Assembly: GCF_020740795.1 (NCBI RefSeq)
Contig: NC_067282.1
Location: 126,599,132 to 126,663,131 of the forward strand
Direction of reading: 5' to 3'
DNA from: Apus apus
Taxonomy: Eukaryota; Chordata; Aves; Apodiformes; Apodidae
DNA: 64,000 nucleotides
A program made the translations under genes and the position numbers. Shown piece after piece: positions 32,072-43,800 of the stretch. Each line of letters begins with the position of its first letter. Within the stretch, counting starts at the first letter, position 1. Below the pieces are notes generated by a model, which was given only the letters and a program-made list of their open reading frames with translations, was not told where the DNA came from and did no database searches.

Positions 32072-34417
32072 GTTGGTATAGATTATCCTTCCCCTTGTAT
32101 CCTGCAGCAGCAGGTTTCAACTTTCTTCCTCAACTTTCTTCCTTATGTCTCAAGAGAGAGGTAGCAGTTCAGAGTACTGAAAATTAGTAACATAACCTGA
32201 AAGCACTGAAGCAGCCTACAGTGCTTTTGAGTTGCTTCTCCTTCTGTCTACAATCACTAAGGTATTGGTTATTTGATGGCATAAAACTGTGTACCATGTG
32301 TACTATTTGTTTTCTGAAAAACTTATTTTTTTGTCAGAAAAACACTGTTGTGACCTGTGGTTTGAAACCTGCATGAAACTTTCCCTTTTTTTTTTTTTTT
32401 TGTCCTGGAGTTATTTTTGTGATATCTTAATCTTGAAGTAGAACATGTTCAATTTTTTTCTCATTCATTTTTTTTTTTTAATATGCTTGAGGTGGTTAGC
32501 TCTAGGGCTTTGAAACGCCAAGTAGAGTAACTGCTCTGAATAAGCATTCTTTATGTTTGGAAGAGGTGGAAATATTCACACTAGTACTTAGCTCTTTGAT
32601 TTCAAACATACAATTATTCTAAAATTTCTTTGGAGCTATCAGCACTGAAGCTTTTATGATATTTTTTTTCCATTTGAAAATCCTGGTAGGTTTGTAACCT
32701 CTTGAAGCATCTTCTGCAGAGTGTCTGTCAACTTGCAGTGGCAACTGATTTTCTGCTCCTCTCTTCTTGATGTTATTTAAGCTTTTCATACCCTCTTGAC
32801 TGCTAGGCTCCTGCTCTGGTAAAGTCTACCCTACATATTCTCTGAAGCAAGGAAGTTATATCCTCAAAGTCAGCAAGTTCACCTATGTTCCTTGAAGTAT
32901 ATGCCAGGATACAATTATCAGGGAATCACTTCTCTCTCTTCCTGCACAAAGGCTTTGCATTCAAACAGTTCAGTTTTACAGCAAATAATCACTATCTTTA
33001 GTTAACTTGAAATTTTTGAGCAATTTTGTAGTGACTTAGGAATGCAGAAAGGGATGTGTAGTTATTGTAGCTAGAATCCAGTTTAGTGTGCTCTAGGGAA
33101 AAGCAAATTGCAAGAAATGGAACCTGATTTTCTTTGTTGGTATCCAGGAAGATAAAGAATAGTATAAGGATTTCCAGGTTTTGAGTAAGAATCTTTCAAA
33201 GAACTACAAATTGCTAAGCTTTGACAATCTTAAATAGAAAGCCAATTTTGGAAGTGGTTTTTGGGTGATGTTACTCCAGAATACAGATATTAACTGTGTT
33301 TTGAAGTAAATATGAAAGCCTTATTAACATAATCTAAGGTGGTGGGGCTAAGTGGGCATCCTTTATTGCTCTCAGGTCAACTTGTTCAGGAGACTGAGGA
33401 TGTAGTTCGTTGAATCTTTTCAGAGTTATGCAAAGACACAGAAATAAGCAGGATCCAGCTCTGAAATGTTTTAAATCTGCAGGGGTTACAGGAGTAGATA
33501 CCAGTTAGACTTTTCTTTTTCAGAAAAGACATGCAGAACATGATGTTGAAGTTGAGAGGTGTCTTCTGCTTAGCAGCTTGGTTAGTGACTGATTTGCTTC
33601 GCTGCAGATGAGATAACCCACTTATTGAACACAGTGAAAAAAGATGGAATAGGTGGGGGAGTAGAATCAGATTGCCATTTCTTTGTCTGGAAAAAAATGG
33701 TTGTTTTTTTTTTTCCTTTTACTATGTATTTCCATTCAGGTGTGCCCACAATTTGAAACAACTAAGTCAGTGGTGTTGAAAGCATGCCATAAGAAGTATC
33801 GTGGCCCTCACAAACCCCAGAATCAGGATGGCAACCACAGTGTACTTCATGCAGGAGGAGCCTGTCGAAGAGCTACAGCCTGCAAATTTCCACCTTTAAC
33901 TTTTGAGAATCCAGAAGGACCTGCAGTCTGCCCCTCTGGTAGTCCGCATTGCTTGAGGAAGAACCCATGGCACTCTTGCAGGCAGCCCAAGAAAGGGACA
34001 GCAACAAAAGCCAACATCCCGGTGAACAGTTCAGGGAACTGTACAGAAACACCTCGGTTACCGGCTCCCCAGAATGTGGAGCCAGAAGTCTTCAGTCCAC
34101 CAGATGTAGAGACTGCACAGGTGCTTTCCACGAGGAACTGGAGAAGCAGCAGCACTCTGGCACAAATAAGTACCCACGCCTGGCATCCAGAAAAAGTACT
34201 GGCATTTGGCCTTGATCCCGGTGGGCGAAGGGAGTCGGCAGCAGTGCTGGTGACAGATACCCCTGAGCACGAGTACGGAGTGAAGGTTACTTGGCGACGG
34301 CGCCCTCACCTGATGAAATACCTGCAGGAGAGGGGGGAGCTAAGTGCTGCCGAAGTACTGGTGAAGGCGAACCCCTTCTCTCGAGGAGAGCCCCTGTCTC
34401 TCCAGGAGACAGGCTAA
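31904..34417 (+). CDS. RHNO1: RHNO1, RAD9-HUS1-RAD1 interacting nuclear orphan 1
   Basis: RHNO1 (RHINO) binds the 9-1-1 checkpoint clamp and TOPBP1 and supports ATR-CHK1 signalling at damaged DNA. Coding exons 31904-32071 and 33740-34417 join in phase 0 to give 281 aa (human 238). Markers: MPPKKK start (human MPPRKK); RVPTKPVDQNTSAAWV against human QVPSKPIDHSTITSWV; KFPPLTFENPEG against KFPHLTFESPQ; and the best block, residues about 230-265, TPEHEYGVKVTWRRR then YLQERGELS and LVK, against human TPEDKYGIKVTWRRR. There is a C-terminal extension of about 16 residues after LVK relative to human. The gene is divergent from FOXM1 on one side and 363 bp upstream of the TULP3 ATG on the other. No damage to the frame was seen. 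Most of the middle is fast-evolving, as in mammals. Confidence 0.95.
32072..33739 (+). other. RHNO1: RHNO1 intron 2
   Basis: 1.7 kb of AT-rich unique sequence with several T runs (for example near 32384-32400 and 32468-32480). No repeat family or exon recognised. Confidence 0.55.
33740..34417 (+). CDS. RHNO1: RHNO1 exon 3 (225 codons and stop)
   Basis: Acceptor TTCCATTCAG at 33739, first codon GTG (Val57). The upstream ATG at 33683 belongs to the pyrimidine-rich intron end and is not the start. The stop TAA is at 34415-34417. Confidence 0.93.
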   Translation: MCPQFETTKSVVLKACHKKYRGPHKPQNQDGNHSVLHAGGACRRATACKFPPLTFENPEGPAVCPSGSPHCLRKNPWHSCRQPKKGTATKANIPVNSSGNCTETPRLPAPQNVEPEVFSPPDVETAQVLSTRNWRSSSTLAQISTHAWHPEKVLAFGLDPGGRRESAAVLVTDTPEHEYGVKVTWRRRPHLMKYLQERGELSAAEVLVKANPFSRGEPLSLQETG

Positions 34418-34667
34418 CGTCTGGGCGGGCAGGAGCAGCGGTTTTATGGGCAGTGACACCTCCAAATCGATAACGGTACTTTCAGGGAACGGCCAGCTCT
34501 CCTTCCACCGGCTGATCCTCCCGAGCAGCCCCGTGCGGCTGCGGCGGGGCGTCTTCTTGGGGCCGGGGGCCGGGCTTCCCCGAGGAACGGGGTGGTCCGG
34601 GAAAGCACTTTCTGATCGACGTGGCCCCTCGCAGGGGCCGCTCCCCCGAGGGCCCGGGCGGCCCTCG

Positions 34668-34678
34668 TGCGCATGCGC
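34668..34678. promoter_or_regulatory. TULP3: NRF1 site (TGCGCATGCGC)
   Basis: An almost perfect palindromic NRF1 consensus, about 100 bp upstream of the chosen TULP3 ATG and typical of CpG-island promoters. Confidence 0.65.
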
Positions 34679-34732
34679 GGGGCTGCTCCCGCCTCGGCGG
34701 GGCTGCGGCGGCCAACGGGCGGGCCGCGCGCC

Positions 34733-34766
34733 GTTGCCAGGGGCAGCGGGGAGGCCCCCTAGCAAC
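34733..34766. promoter_or_regulatory. TULP3: Candidate RFX X-box half sites
   Basis: GTTGCCAGGGGCAGC at 34733-34747 resembles the RFX X-box (GTNRCC-N-RGYAAC) with an imperfect right half. A second right half, AGCAAC, lies at 34761-34766. RFX factors drive ciliary genes, which fits TULP3. The match is partial. Confidence 0.4.
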
Positions 34767-34779
34767 GGCGGGGCCGGGG

Positions 34780-34820
34780 ATGGCGGGCGCCGCGGGCCGG
34801 GCGGGCTCCGCCGGCGGCAG
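34780..34820 (+). CDS. TULP3: TULP3 coding exon 1
   Basis: ATG GCG in a GC-rich context, 13 codons of Ala/Gly-rich sequence plus AG, donor GGCAG|GTGAGG. The phase-2 overhang joins exon 2 to give Ser-Ile-Phe, matching human SVF. Start chosen to fit the human N-terminal length; an in-frame ATG at 34621 would add 53 residues. Confidence 0.8.
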
Positions 34821-37800
34821 GTGAGGCAGGCCTGGCGGGGCGGGGCGGGGCGGCGCGAGTGCCCGGCCCGCGCTCCGCGGTTGTGGCGGCACTACCTGAG
34901 GCTCGGCCCCGCTCCTGGAAGGGGCGGCCCGCTGGGGCCTTTCCCGACCCGCTGTCCACCTTCCGCGGGGCGCGCGGGGTTTCGGGGAGGTGGTGTCTCC
35001 GGGAGCAGCCTGGCCTGGCCCTGCGGAGCGGGGCCCGGGCGGGCCGCGCCGTGACACGCGTGCCCCGCGGGCGCGCAGTGGCGGGACGAGCCCCGGCTGT
35101 GCTTGCGGTGCTTCACTGGCGGGCGCTGCGTGGCGTGCACCATGTAAATACTGGCGGATTAAACTGGTTTTGTGGGGTTTCCGTCTGCCCTGCTCGTTCC
35201 TCGGTGCTGGTGGGACGCGTTTTTGCGGGGGGAGTCTGCGCTTGTGTCGCTGTTGCAGCTCCGGGGGTAGATGGCAACAGGCTCCGTCTGGCCTTGGGAG
35301 GAAAAGGAAGAGGGGAGGAATCACGGAAGGAAAGCTTGAGGATGAAACGGGAGAAACAACTGTAGGCTTCGGGGAAGAGATTTTTGGAAAGAGATTATGC
35401 CTGTGGCACTTGAATAGCTCACAACCGAGATCAGTTGAAATTAAATGTGAGGATGCAGGCGGGCAGTGGAAATGAGTATTGGCAGAATTAGTGAGATTGT
35501 AAAAACAGAAAAAAACCTCTTGTGCCTCTGATGTTTGGATGGGAAAAGGAAAAGGCAAATAAGGAGAGAAAGCTAAATTGGTTGTAGTTGAATTATAAAG
35601 CACAGGATGTAAATGAGAGACACTATGACATACACTTCGTAATTTTAATCGAGGGTGAGAAGAGACAATAGTTAGAAGGGATCCTGAAGTTGCTTTGATC
35701 CACCAAATATGCTGTGAAACATCAGGATTCCTTGCATAGATATTAGACATTTAAAGTTTGGCAGAGTTGAAGCTGCAGGAAATGATGCTGCTTTTCAGAT
35801 AACAGTTGTACTAGTACAACTTATTTCTGCTTAGGAACTTGTTTTGCATACTTTTATGGGTGCCTTGCAGAAATAGCTTAACAATTATGGCAGTTGTTGC
35901 GATAGCTGCTTCCCTCCCACGCCGAGTTTATTAAAAAATCCAATTAATTTCCTTAACTTTCTTAGGCTCTGTAGTTAAAGTAAGAAAACAAGAGTGCATG
36001 AAACTGAATAAAAGGATATATTTTTTACACAGATCTTTAAGGCCTATTATTTTTAGGGATCTAACTCTGAACTTAGAATGTGCTGCCTAAAATTGCAGGA
36101 AAAGACAGTATTCTTGAGAAGGATCTTCTTTTCCTGAGAAAATAATAGTAAAATTATCCATAAATTACTCATTTAGTCATTAGAACTATTGTTTGGTAAA
36201 ATAATTGTCAGTTGTCCAAACTGTGGTTTGTATAGAAAAAGTGTGTGTGATACATAATCGCTGGCAGTTTATCGCAATGAAGATAACTACCTACTTTCTT
36301 ACAGAGGAAGGGCTCTGTAAAGTTTAGAAAGTTGTACCTGAGAACTAGGTGACAGCTTTTTTAATTATTATTATTTTATTTTGTCCTCTAAGGTGGAATA
36401 CCTTTACTGTTGAGCAATATCTAATATGCACATTAAGATATAAAAATATTTCTTGGTGGACAGAGATGAAGGAAACAACAACAAAAAATGCTTACAGTTT
36501 TGTAAATGTGCTTTGGGATACTTGATTATGGAGAAACAGCTGAGGTCTTGGCTTTAGGCCATCTCTGAAACAGGCTGTCCCATGAAACTAGCATTTCATT
36601 AACTTATCTCTTGTCCAACATTCTTTTCCATTTGAGGTGACAGCCACTGAAATGGCTTGAGTTAATTTTAAACTTTGACTTTCAGGTAGACATGCCACAA
36701 CTATCTTAATGCTTTAGAGAATGATCAGGTTGATATTGCTGTTTCATGGGTTTGCTATGTGCTATACCTTCTCTCTTCATTTGGGAATATCCATTTTGAG
36801 ACTTAACATGAAATTAATAATCTTGAATACAGATAAAAGTCAGTCTAAATCGTTATAAACTTTTAAAATATTGAGAAGGGAATTTGTTTCTTATGGTAGT
36901 ATGCATTTTAGAATCTTGGGGACTGATGAACTTCATTTTTTTGCACAATAATTATTCATTATACAGGAACACTTAAAGCTTTGCGTATGCTGCCTTCCAA
37001 ATGTGCTTCATCTTCTAACTTGCAGATGTAGTATGTAGAGAACATAATTTTCCAGGCACAAAAATCTTGACTTAGTCTACAGAGACTGGCTGTCAGCTAC
37101 AGTGGTCCTTCCTGTAATTTGGGTGCTTCTTGGGTGACTAGATGTGGACGAGTTAGTGGTTTGCAGTTTATCAACTCAGGAACTCTGGGGTGCTTTCTCA
37201 GTGTCTGCAAAAGTTAATGAAGGAAAAGGACCTATATAAGCTTAATTTTCACAAGAATTTTGAGGAAAAAAAAGGCAAAGTACTTTGTTAATGCTTTTAG
37301 CTATACTTGTAATCCAGAGAAGATAAAGAAATTTGAATTCTTTTTTTAAAAGATTCTCAGCATCTCTGCTAGTCCCTGGGTATTGTTATTTGGCTACAGG
37401 TGACCTTCTGGAAATTACTGAGCACTGTTTTATAAATTACAGGATTTTATAGTTTTGCAAATCTTAACCTTAGATAAAACAAAATTGGCCTAATACCTTG
37501 TTTCCTCCCTTTCGAGTCTGAACATTATGACCAAGAAATCTGTCCCAAACGAGACAAATCTGTAAGTATTTTATAAATGTAGTTGAGATGAACTCTTAGG
37601 AGTACAGTTTCGAAAGAGAAGAAAACCTTTTGCAGCTGCAATTTGACACTGCTGCTGTCAGTGTGAGTGAAGAAGGAATCGCCTCAATTTCTATGATGTG
37701 GATAGCAATGGCAAGAGAGAAGTAGCAACACTGTTACACCACTCGCTCAAATTTCCAAATAGAACTGGAAATGCACTTGCTGACTGCCATTGTTAGAAGA

Positions 37801-40800
37801 AAGAGTTGTCCTAAAGTTTAAGGTTTTTTTAAATTGTCTCTGCAGTTTCTAGTAAGTTTTCCCATCTCTTACAATTTATAATTTTGGTTACTGATGACTC
37901 ATTTTTTTAGAGACAACTATTATTTTTCTCTTCTGCCTTTTTTTTTTTTTTTTAATAACTATTGATATGGCATCTGTAGGAGAGAGAAGTGCCCTGATTT
38001 CAATGTAATTATTACTTTGTGTTTGTGAAAACATTCTGCAACCAGACTTACAGTGGGGATAGCTCCAGTCTCTTGTTTTGTCACTGAGGCAGTTGGGTGA
38101 TCTCCAGAGTAACACTGTTGACTGTGTTATGATTGGGTCATGGGATGGATTCTCTTCTCAGTGGATTTGCTGATATGCCTAGAGCTGTTGCCTTAGAGTA
38201 CTGCAAGAACATTTGTTTTTACTCCTAGTGTTGTTTAAAACACACATTTTGTGAGATATGAGAACTCTAACTGCCTGTGTTATTGTTATAAAAGTCTGTG
38301 GCCACTTCTGCATTCCCATTTAGTGTTCTAATATGAAGTCTAATGTAAAAAAAATCTAGTAGCAATATCTTGCTGAATCATTTAGCTTGGGATGAAAATG
38401 AAATTTTGCTGGTTTTATCTCTTTAATGGCTTCCCCTTCCAATCTTTTAAAAATAAAATATAAAAAAAAACTGGACTGGGACTAAAAGTCCACAGTTAGT
38501 TCTAGAATGTTGGTTCAGAAAATGTCATTATGTTCCTTCCTCCATTTTAAAATTGAAAGACTGTAAAACAAACACAATTTGTGGCATGAAGTGTGATATG
38601 CATATTTTCAGGCAGTTTTGAGTTTTGCTGTCTGGTCTGAGTTAAGCACACTGTGCTATTGAACTGCTGACTTAGTTGCTAGGAGAGAATAGCAACTGCT
38701 TTACATTTTGCTAGTCTCTTGTGATGGGTTATGAGGTCAACAAAAGTGAAGGTAAGGTTTAGTAATTCACAAACAAAAGATCACAGAAGTCAGAATTCTA
38801 AGCCGCTGTGGATCTTGCTTTGCTCATTCCTTGGGGAGAGCAATTTCTGGAAATGAAATTACTAGGGATTAGGAGTGTGTAGTTGAGAGGGCATTAAATG
38901 GAAAGCTGGTGTTCTGCTTATGGAATAAAAGTTTCTTTCTTTTCCTTAGTAGAAACCTAAGTTTCATCCAGTACACCTGAATAAACATGATTTTGGAAGC
39001 ACAGCATTCTATAGTTGTATGGTGGTTAAGAGCTGAAAAGTCCTTACCCAAGCTGTGTTGTGAATTTCTATCTTCCCTGTTAATGTTGGGATGACCGGGA
39101 GTCACCAGCTGTGAAATATTAAAGGCACATGCAAGGCAGGAGGTTCCTTGTCTGCTTTCTCTTACAAATATTGTAATACAAATCCAGTTTTAAACCCCCT
39201 CCTTGCCTACACACTTAAGTATACTTTTTATGTGCATATTCTCATTTTTATGATTGTCTTCTTCTGTGCCACCCTCCCAACATTCATGATGACTTTAATG
39301 GTTAATGGCCTGTGTGGATTTCTGGCTTCTCTTGGCCTTCCTCCCAGGAAAAGAATACTCCTTTCAGTTTAGTTGTTTAGTAACAAATTACTTGAGATTT
39401 TTCTGGCTGAGGAAAACAAGAATCTACTTTCTGTTCTCACTGTATAGTAGAGAATTACATAGGCTTTTTTTTTATACTCTTCTTTACAGTTAGATAGAAG
39501 ATTTACTATCTTCTGTCCAGACAGCATTTCTTTATTTTCGTTGCTGTGTTCCCTTGTTCCAGGTAGGAGAAGCTAATCTTTGGTACTTGATGAGTCAGTT
39601 TCTCAATGGCCTGTAAAACACTAAGCAGTACAGTAGCCAAAATAGTTTTGAGTTCAAAATTTAACCTTTTCATTATGCTTGTGTTCCTGTTGCATATTCT
39701 TGTAACAGCCTATATTCTTCATTGTCATCTAGTTTGCTCTCTCAGACTTGGGCTCTAAGCTATCTTACTTTATCTTGACCTCCAGAACGCAAACAGAATC
39801 ACAGAGGGCAACAGGAGAGGTGCCTGAGGAGTGGAGGAAAGCAAATGTAACTCCAGTCTACAAGAAGGGCAAGAAGGAGGACCTGGGTAACTATAGACTG
39901 GTCAGCCTTACCTCCATCCCTGGAAAGGTGATGGAACAACTTGTTCTTGGCACTATCTCTAGGCATATCAAGGATGAGGGAGTCATTAAGAGCAGTCAAC
40001 ATGGTTTTACCAAGGGAAAGGCATGTTTGACCAACCTTATAGCCTTCCATGAAGAAGTAACTAGGTGGATAGATGATGGTAGAGCGGTAGGTGTGGTTTA
40101 TCTTGATTTCAGTAAAGCATTTGACACTGTCTCCCGCAGCATCCTCATAGCTAAACTGAGGAAGTATCAGTTTGATGATCAGGTAGTGAGGTGGATCAAA
40201 GACTGGTTGAAAGGAAGAAGTCAGAGAGTTGTAGTCAATGGGACAGAATCTAGTTGGAGGTCTGTGACTAGTGGAGTCCCTCAGGGGTCGGTACTGGAGC
40301 CAGTGTTGTTCAACATCTTCATCAACGACCTGGATGAGGGTACAGAGTGTGCCCTCAGCAAGTTTGCTGATGGCACTAAGCTGGGAGGAGTGGCTGACAC
40401 ACCAGAAGGCTGTTCTGCCATTCAGAGAGACCTAGACAGGCTGGAGAGTTGGGTGGGGAGAAACTTGATGAAATTCAACAAGGGCAAGTATAGAGTTTTG
40501 CATCTGGGGAAGAACAACCCCATGTACCTGTACAGGTTGGGGGTTGACCTACTGGAGAGCAGTGTAGGAGAAAGGGACCTGGGGGTCCTGGTGGGCAGGA
40601 GGATGACCATGAGCCAGCAATGTTCCCTTGTGGCTAAGAAGGCCAATGGCATCCTGGGGTGCATTAGAAAGGGTGTGGTTAGTAGGTCAAGGGAGGTTCT
40701 CCCTCTATTGTGCATTGGTGAGGCCGCATCTGGAGTACTGTGTCCAGTTCTGGGTCCCTCAGTTCAAGAAGGACAGGGAACTGCTTGAGAGAGTCCAGCG

Positions 40801-43800
40801 CAGAGCCACAAAGATGATGAATGCAGTGGAATATCTCCCTTATGAGGAAAGGCTGAGGGAGCTGGGTCTCTTTAGCTTGGAGAAGAGGAGACTGATGGGA
40901 GACATCATTAATGTTTACAAATATGTAAAGGGTGAGTGTCAAGAAGATGGAGTTAAGCTTTTTTCAGTGATGACCAGTGATAGGACAAGGGGCAATGGGT
41001 GCAAACTGGAGCATAGGAAGTTCCACATAAACATCAGAAAAAAATTCTTTACTGAGAGAGTGACAGAGCACTGGAACAGGCTGTCCAGAGAGGTTGTGGA
41101 GTCTCCTCTGGAGACATTCAAAACCCGCCTGGACAAGTTGCTGTGTGATGTGCTCTAGGTGACCCTGCTCTGGCAGGGGGGTTGGACTAGATGATCTTTT
41201 GAGGTCCCTTCCAACCCCTAGGATTCTGTGATTCTGTGAACCATGGAGGTTGGAAAGGGCTTCTTGAGATCATCTGGCCAAGCACTGTCAGCTGGAGCAG
41301 GTTACACAAAATTATGCCCAGGCAGGTTTTTAATATTTCCAAAGATGGAGGAGACTCCACAACCTCACTAGGCAACCTGTAGTTGGCTTTCTGGGCTGCA
41401 AGCACACATTGCTGGCTCATGTTGAGCTTCTCATCACCCAATGCTCCCAAGTCCTTCTCTTTGGGGCTGTTTTAAATCCATTCTCTGCCCAACCTATATT
41501 TGTGCTTGGGATTGCCCTGACCCAGGTGCAGGACCTTGCACTCAGCCTTGTTGAACTTCACACAGGTCCCTCTGGATGGCTTATCTTCTGTCCAGCATGT
41601 TGACCACACCACACAGCTTAGTGTCATCAGCAAACTTGCTGAGGGTGCACTTAATCACACTGTCCATGTTGCTGACAAAGATGTTAAACAGCACCGGTCC
41701 CCGTACTGACCCTTGCAGAAGATCACTCACCACTGGTCTCCACTTGAATATTGAGCTGTTGACTGCAACTCTTTTGAGTGTGGCTGTCCAGCCAATTCCT
41801 TATCCACCAAGGGGTCCATGCATCAGGTCCATGTCTCTCTATTTTAGAGACCAGAATGTTGTGTGAGACAGTGCAGAACACTTTCCACAAGTGCAGGTAG
41901 ATGACATCAGTTGCTTCTCCCTTATCCAGCAATGCTGTATCCCCATCATAAAAGGACACCAAATTTGTCCAGCACAATTTGCCCTTAGTGAAACCATGCT
42001 GGCTGGCACCAATCGCCTCTTTATTTCCCCTGTGCATTAGTGCAGTTTCCAGGAGGATCTGCTCCATGATCTTACCAAGCACAGAGATGAGACTGGCCTG
42101 TGGTTCCCTGGGTCTTCCTTTTTTCCCTTTTTAAAAATGGGGGTTGTGTTTCCCATTTTCCAGTCAGTAGGATCTTCACTGGACTGCCATGACAACTATG
42201 ACTACCATGCAACTTCATCTGCCAGTTGCCTCAGGAGCTGTGATGTATCTTATCAGGTCCCATGGACTTGTACACCTTCAGGTTTCTTAGATGGTCTTGA
42301 ACTTGATCTACCCCTATCATGGGTGGTTCTGCATTCTCCCAGTCCCTGCCTTTGCCTTCTGAGACTTGGGTAGTGTGGTTTGAGCACTTGCCAGTGAAGA
42401 CTGAAGGAAAAAGTCATGGAGTACCTCAGCCTTCTCCATATCCTAGGTAATGAAGTCTCCTGTTTACTTCCAAAGAGGGCCCACATTTTCCCTAGTCTTC
42501 CTTTTGTTACCAGCATATAGAAGTTTTTCTTGTCCTTGATGTCCTTGGCTCTAATTCTATTAGGGCTTTGGCTTCCCTAACCCGTTCCCTGGCTGTTCAG
42601 ACAATTTCACTGTATTCCTTCCAGGCTGCCTGTCCTTGCTTCCACCCTCTGTAGGCTTCTTTTTTATCTTTGCGTTTGTCCAGGAGCTCCTTGCTCATCC
42701 ATTCAGATCTTCGAGTGTTTTTGCCTGACTTCCTGCTGGGATGCATCCCTCCTGAGCTTGGCGGAGGTGATCTTTGAACATTAACCAGCCTCCTTTTCCC
42801 TCCAGGGCTTTATCCCATGGTATTCTACCAAACAGGTTCCTGAAGAGGCCAGAGTCTGCTATCCTAATGTCCAGGGTAGTGAGCTTGCTGTGCACCCTCT
42901 TTGCTGCTCTAAGGATCTTGTACCACCTCATGGTCACTGCAGCATTTGCATAGAGGCATTTAAATCGAGTCCCCATTGAAGCTGACTTACTGGCTGAAGT
43001 TGCTTTGAAGTACATCACTGCTATTTTCCTTGTTGGCTCTTCCTACCTCAGGAACTCCTGGCTTATCTCCGTAAGTGTCATCCCACAGCTTGTCCCTCAC
43101 CCCACTCTGGTCTGGCAGTTTACTTTATTGCTCTTATTAGTTCATTTTATTCAGTAGGTGAAACACTTGCCAAACAGATTTTGTGAAACCTTTCTGAAAA
43201 CAGTATGCTATGGGGAGTAGAAATCTCTGCATGATTGCTGAGGTGAGGGGGTGGGGTGTGGAATTAAAAGGTAAAACTGATTTCACTGGAGTAATTATTA
43301 TTTCTGTAACAGAGGCTGAAACTTGTCCTTGTTGAAATATCAACTACTTGAAAATATGAGTGAAACGTGGATAGGACCTGAGTTGTGTCACTTAGAAATG
43401 GGTGTGGCCACATTCTTCTCATTTCCTGATGCTTACGGTTTGGGAGTATTGCTTAGAGACATGACAACTGCTACCACATTAATAAACTGTCCTGCAAAGG
43501 AAACAGGAGTTACGTGAGCTTTGTTATGCTCTGTGTGGAAGCAGCCCTTTGTAGAGTGAGAAACTGAACATAACGGGATTTTTCCCGAGGTTTCCTGTGG
43601 TGTGGGAACACCGGAGGAGCGAAGCGACCTGCCAGGAGCCGCGGCTCTTGCGGAACCCGCAATGGGCGCCGCCTCGCCTGCTAAGAGCGGTCCTGGGGGG
43701 CCCGCAAGCAGCGGCTGGTGCAGCGCTGGTGGGCGCCAGGGCTCGGCCGGGGAATGGGAGCATCCACCCGCCACAAAACTCTGGCCTCCCTCAGCTCTGT

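Larger units (their letters stand above)
34430..35130 (+). promoter_or_regulatory. TULP3: TULP3 CpG-island promoter
   Basis: Dense CpG with many GC boxes, covering TULP3 exon 1 and starting only about 15 bp after the RHNO1 stop. No TATA box. Candidate NRF1 and RFX sites are listed separately. Long open frames on both strands here (up to 422 codons) reflect lack of stops in GC-rich DNA. Confidence 0.85.

Noticed and set aside
33683-33739. Start codon at 33683 for the RHNO1 second frame
   Set aside because: These codons are the pyrimidine-rich intron end. The conserved MPPKKK start is in the previous exon and the phase-0 splice at 33740 restores the human-like order.
34482-35750. 422-codon minus-strand open frame, the longest in the window
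   Set aside because: Antisense to the TULP3 promoter and exon 1, low-complexity Pro/Arg/Ala composition across the GC-rich part, and no family resemblance.
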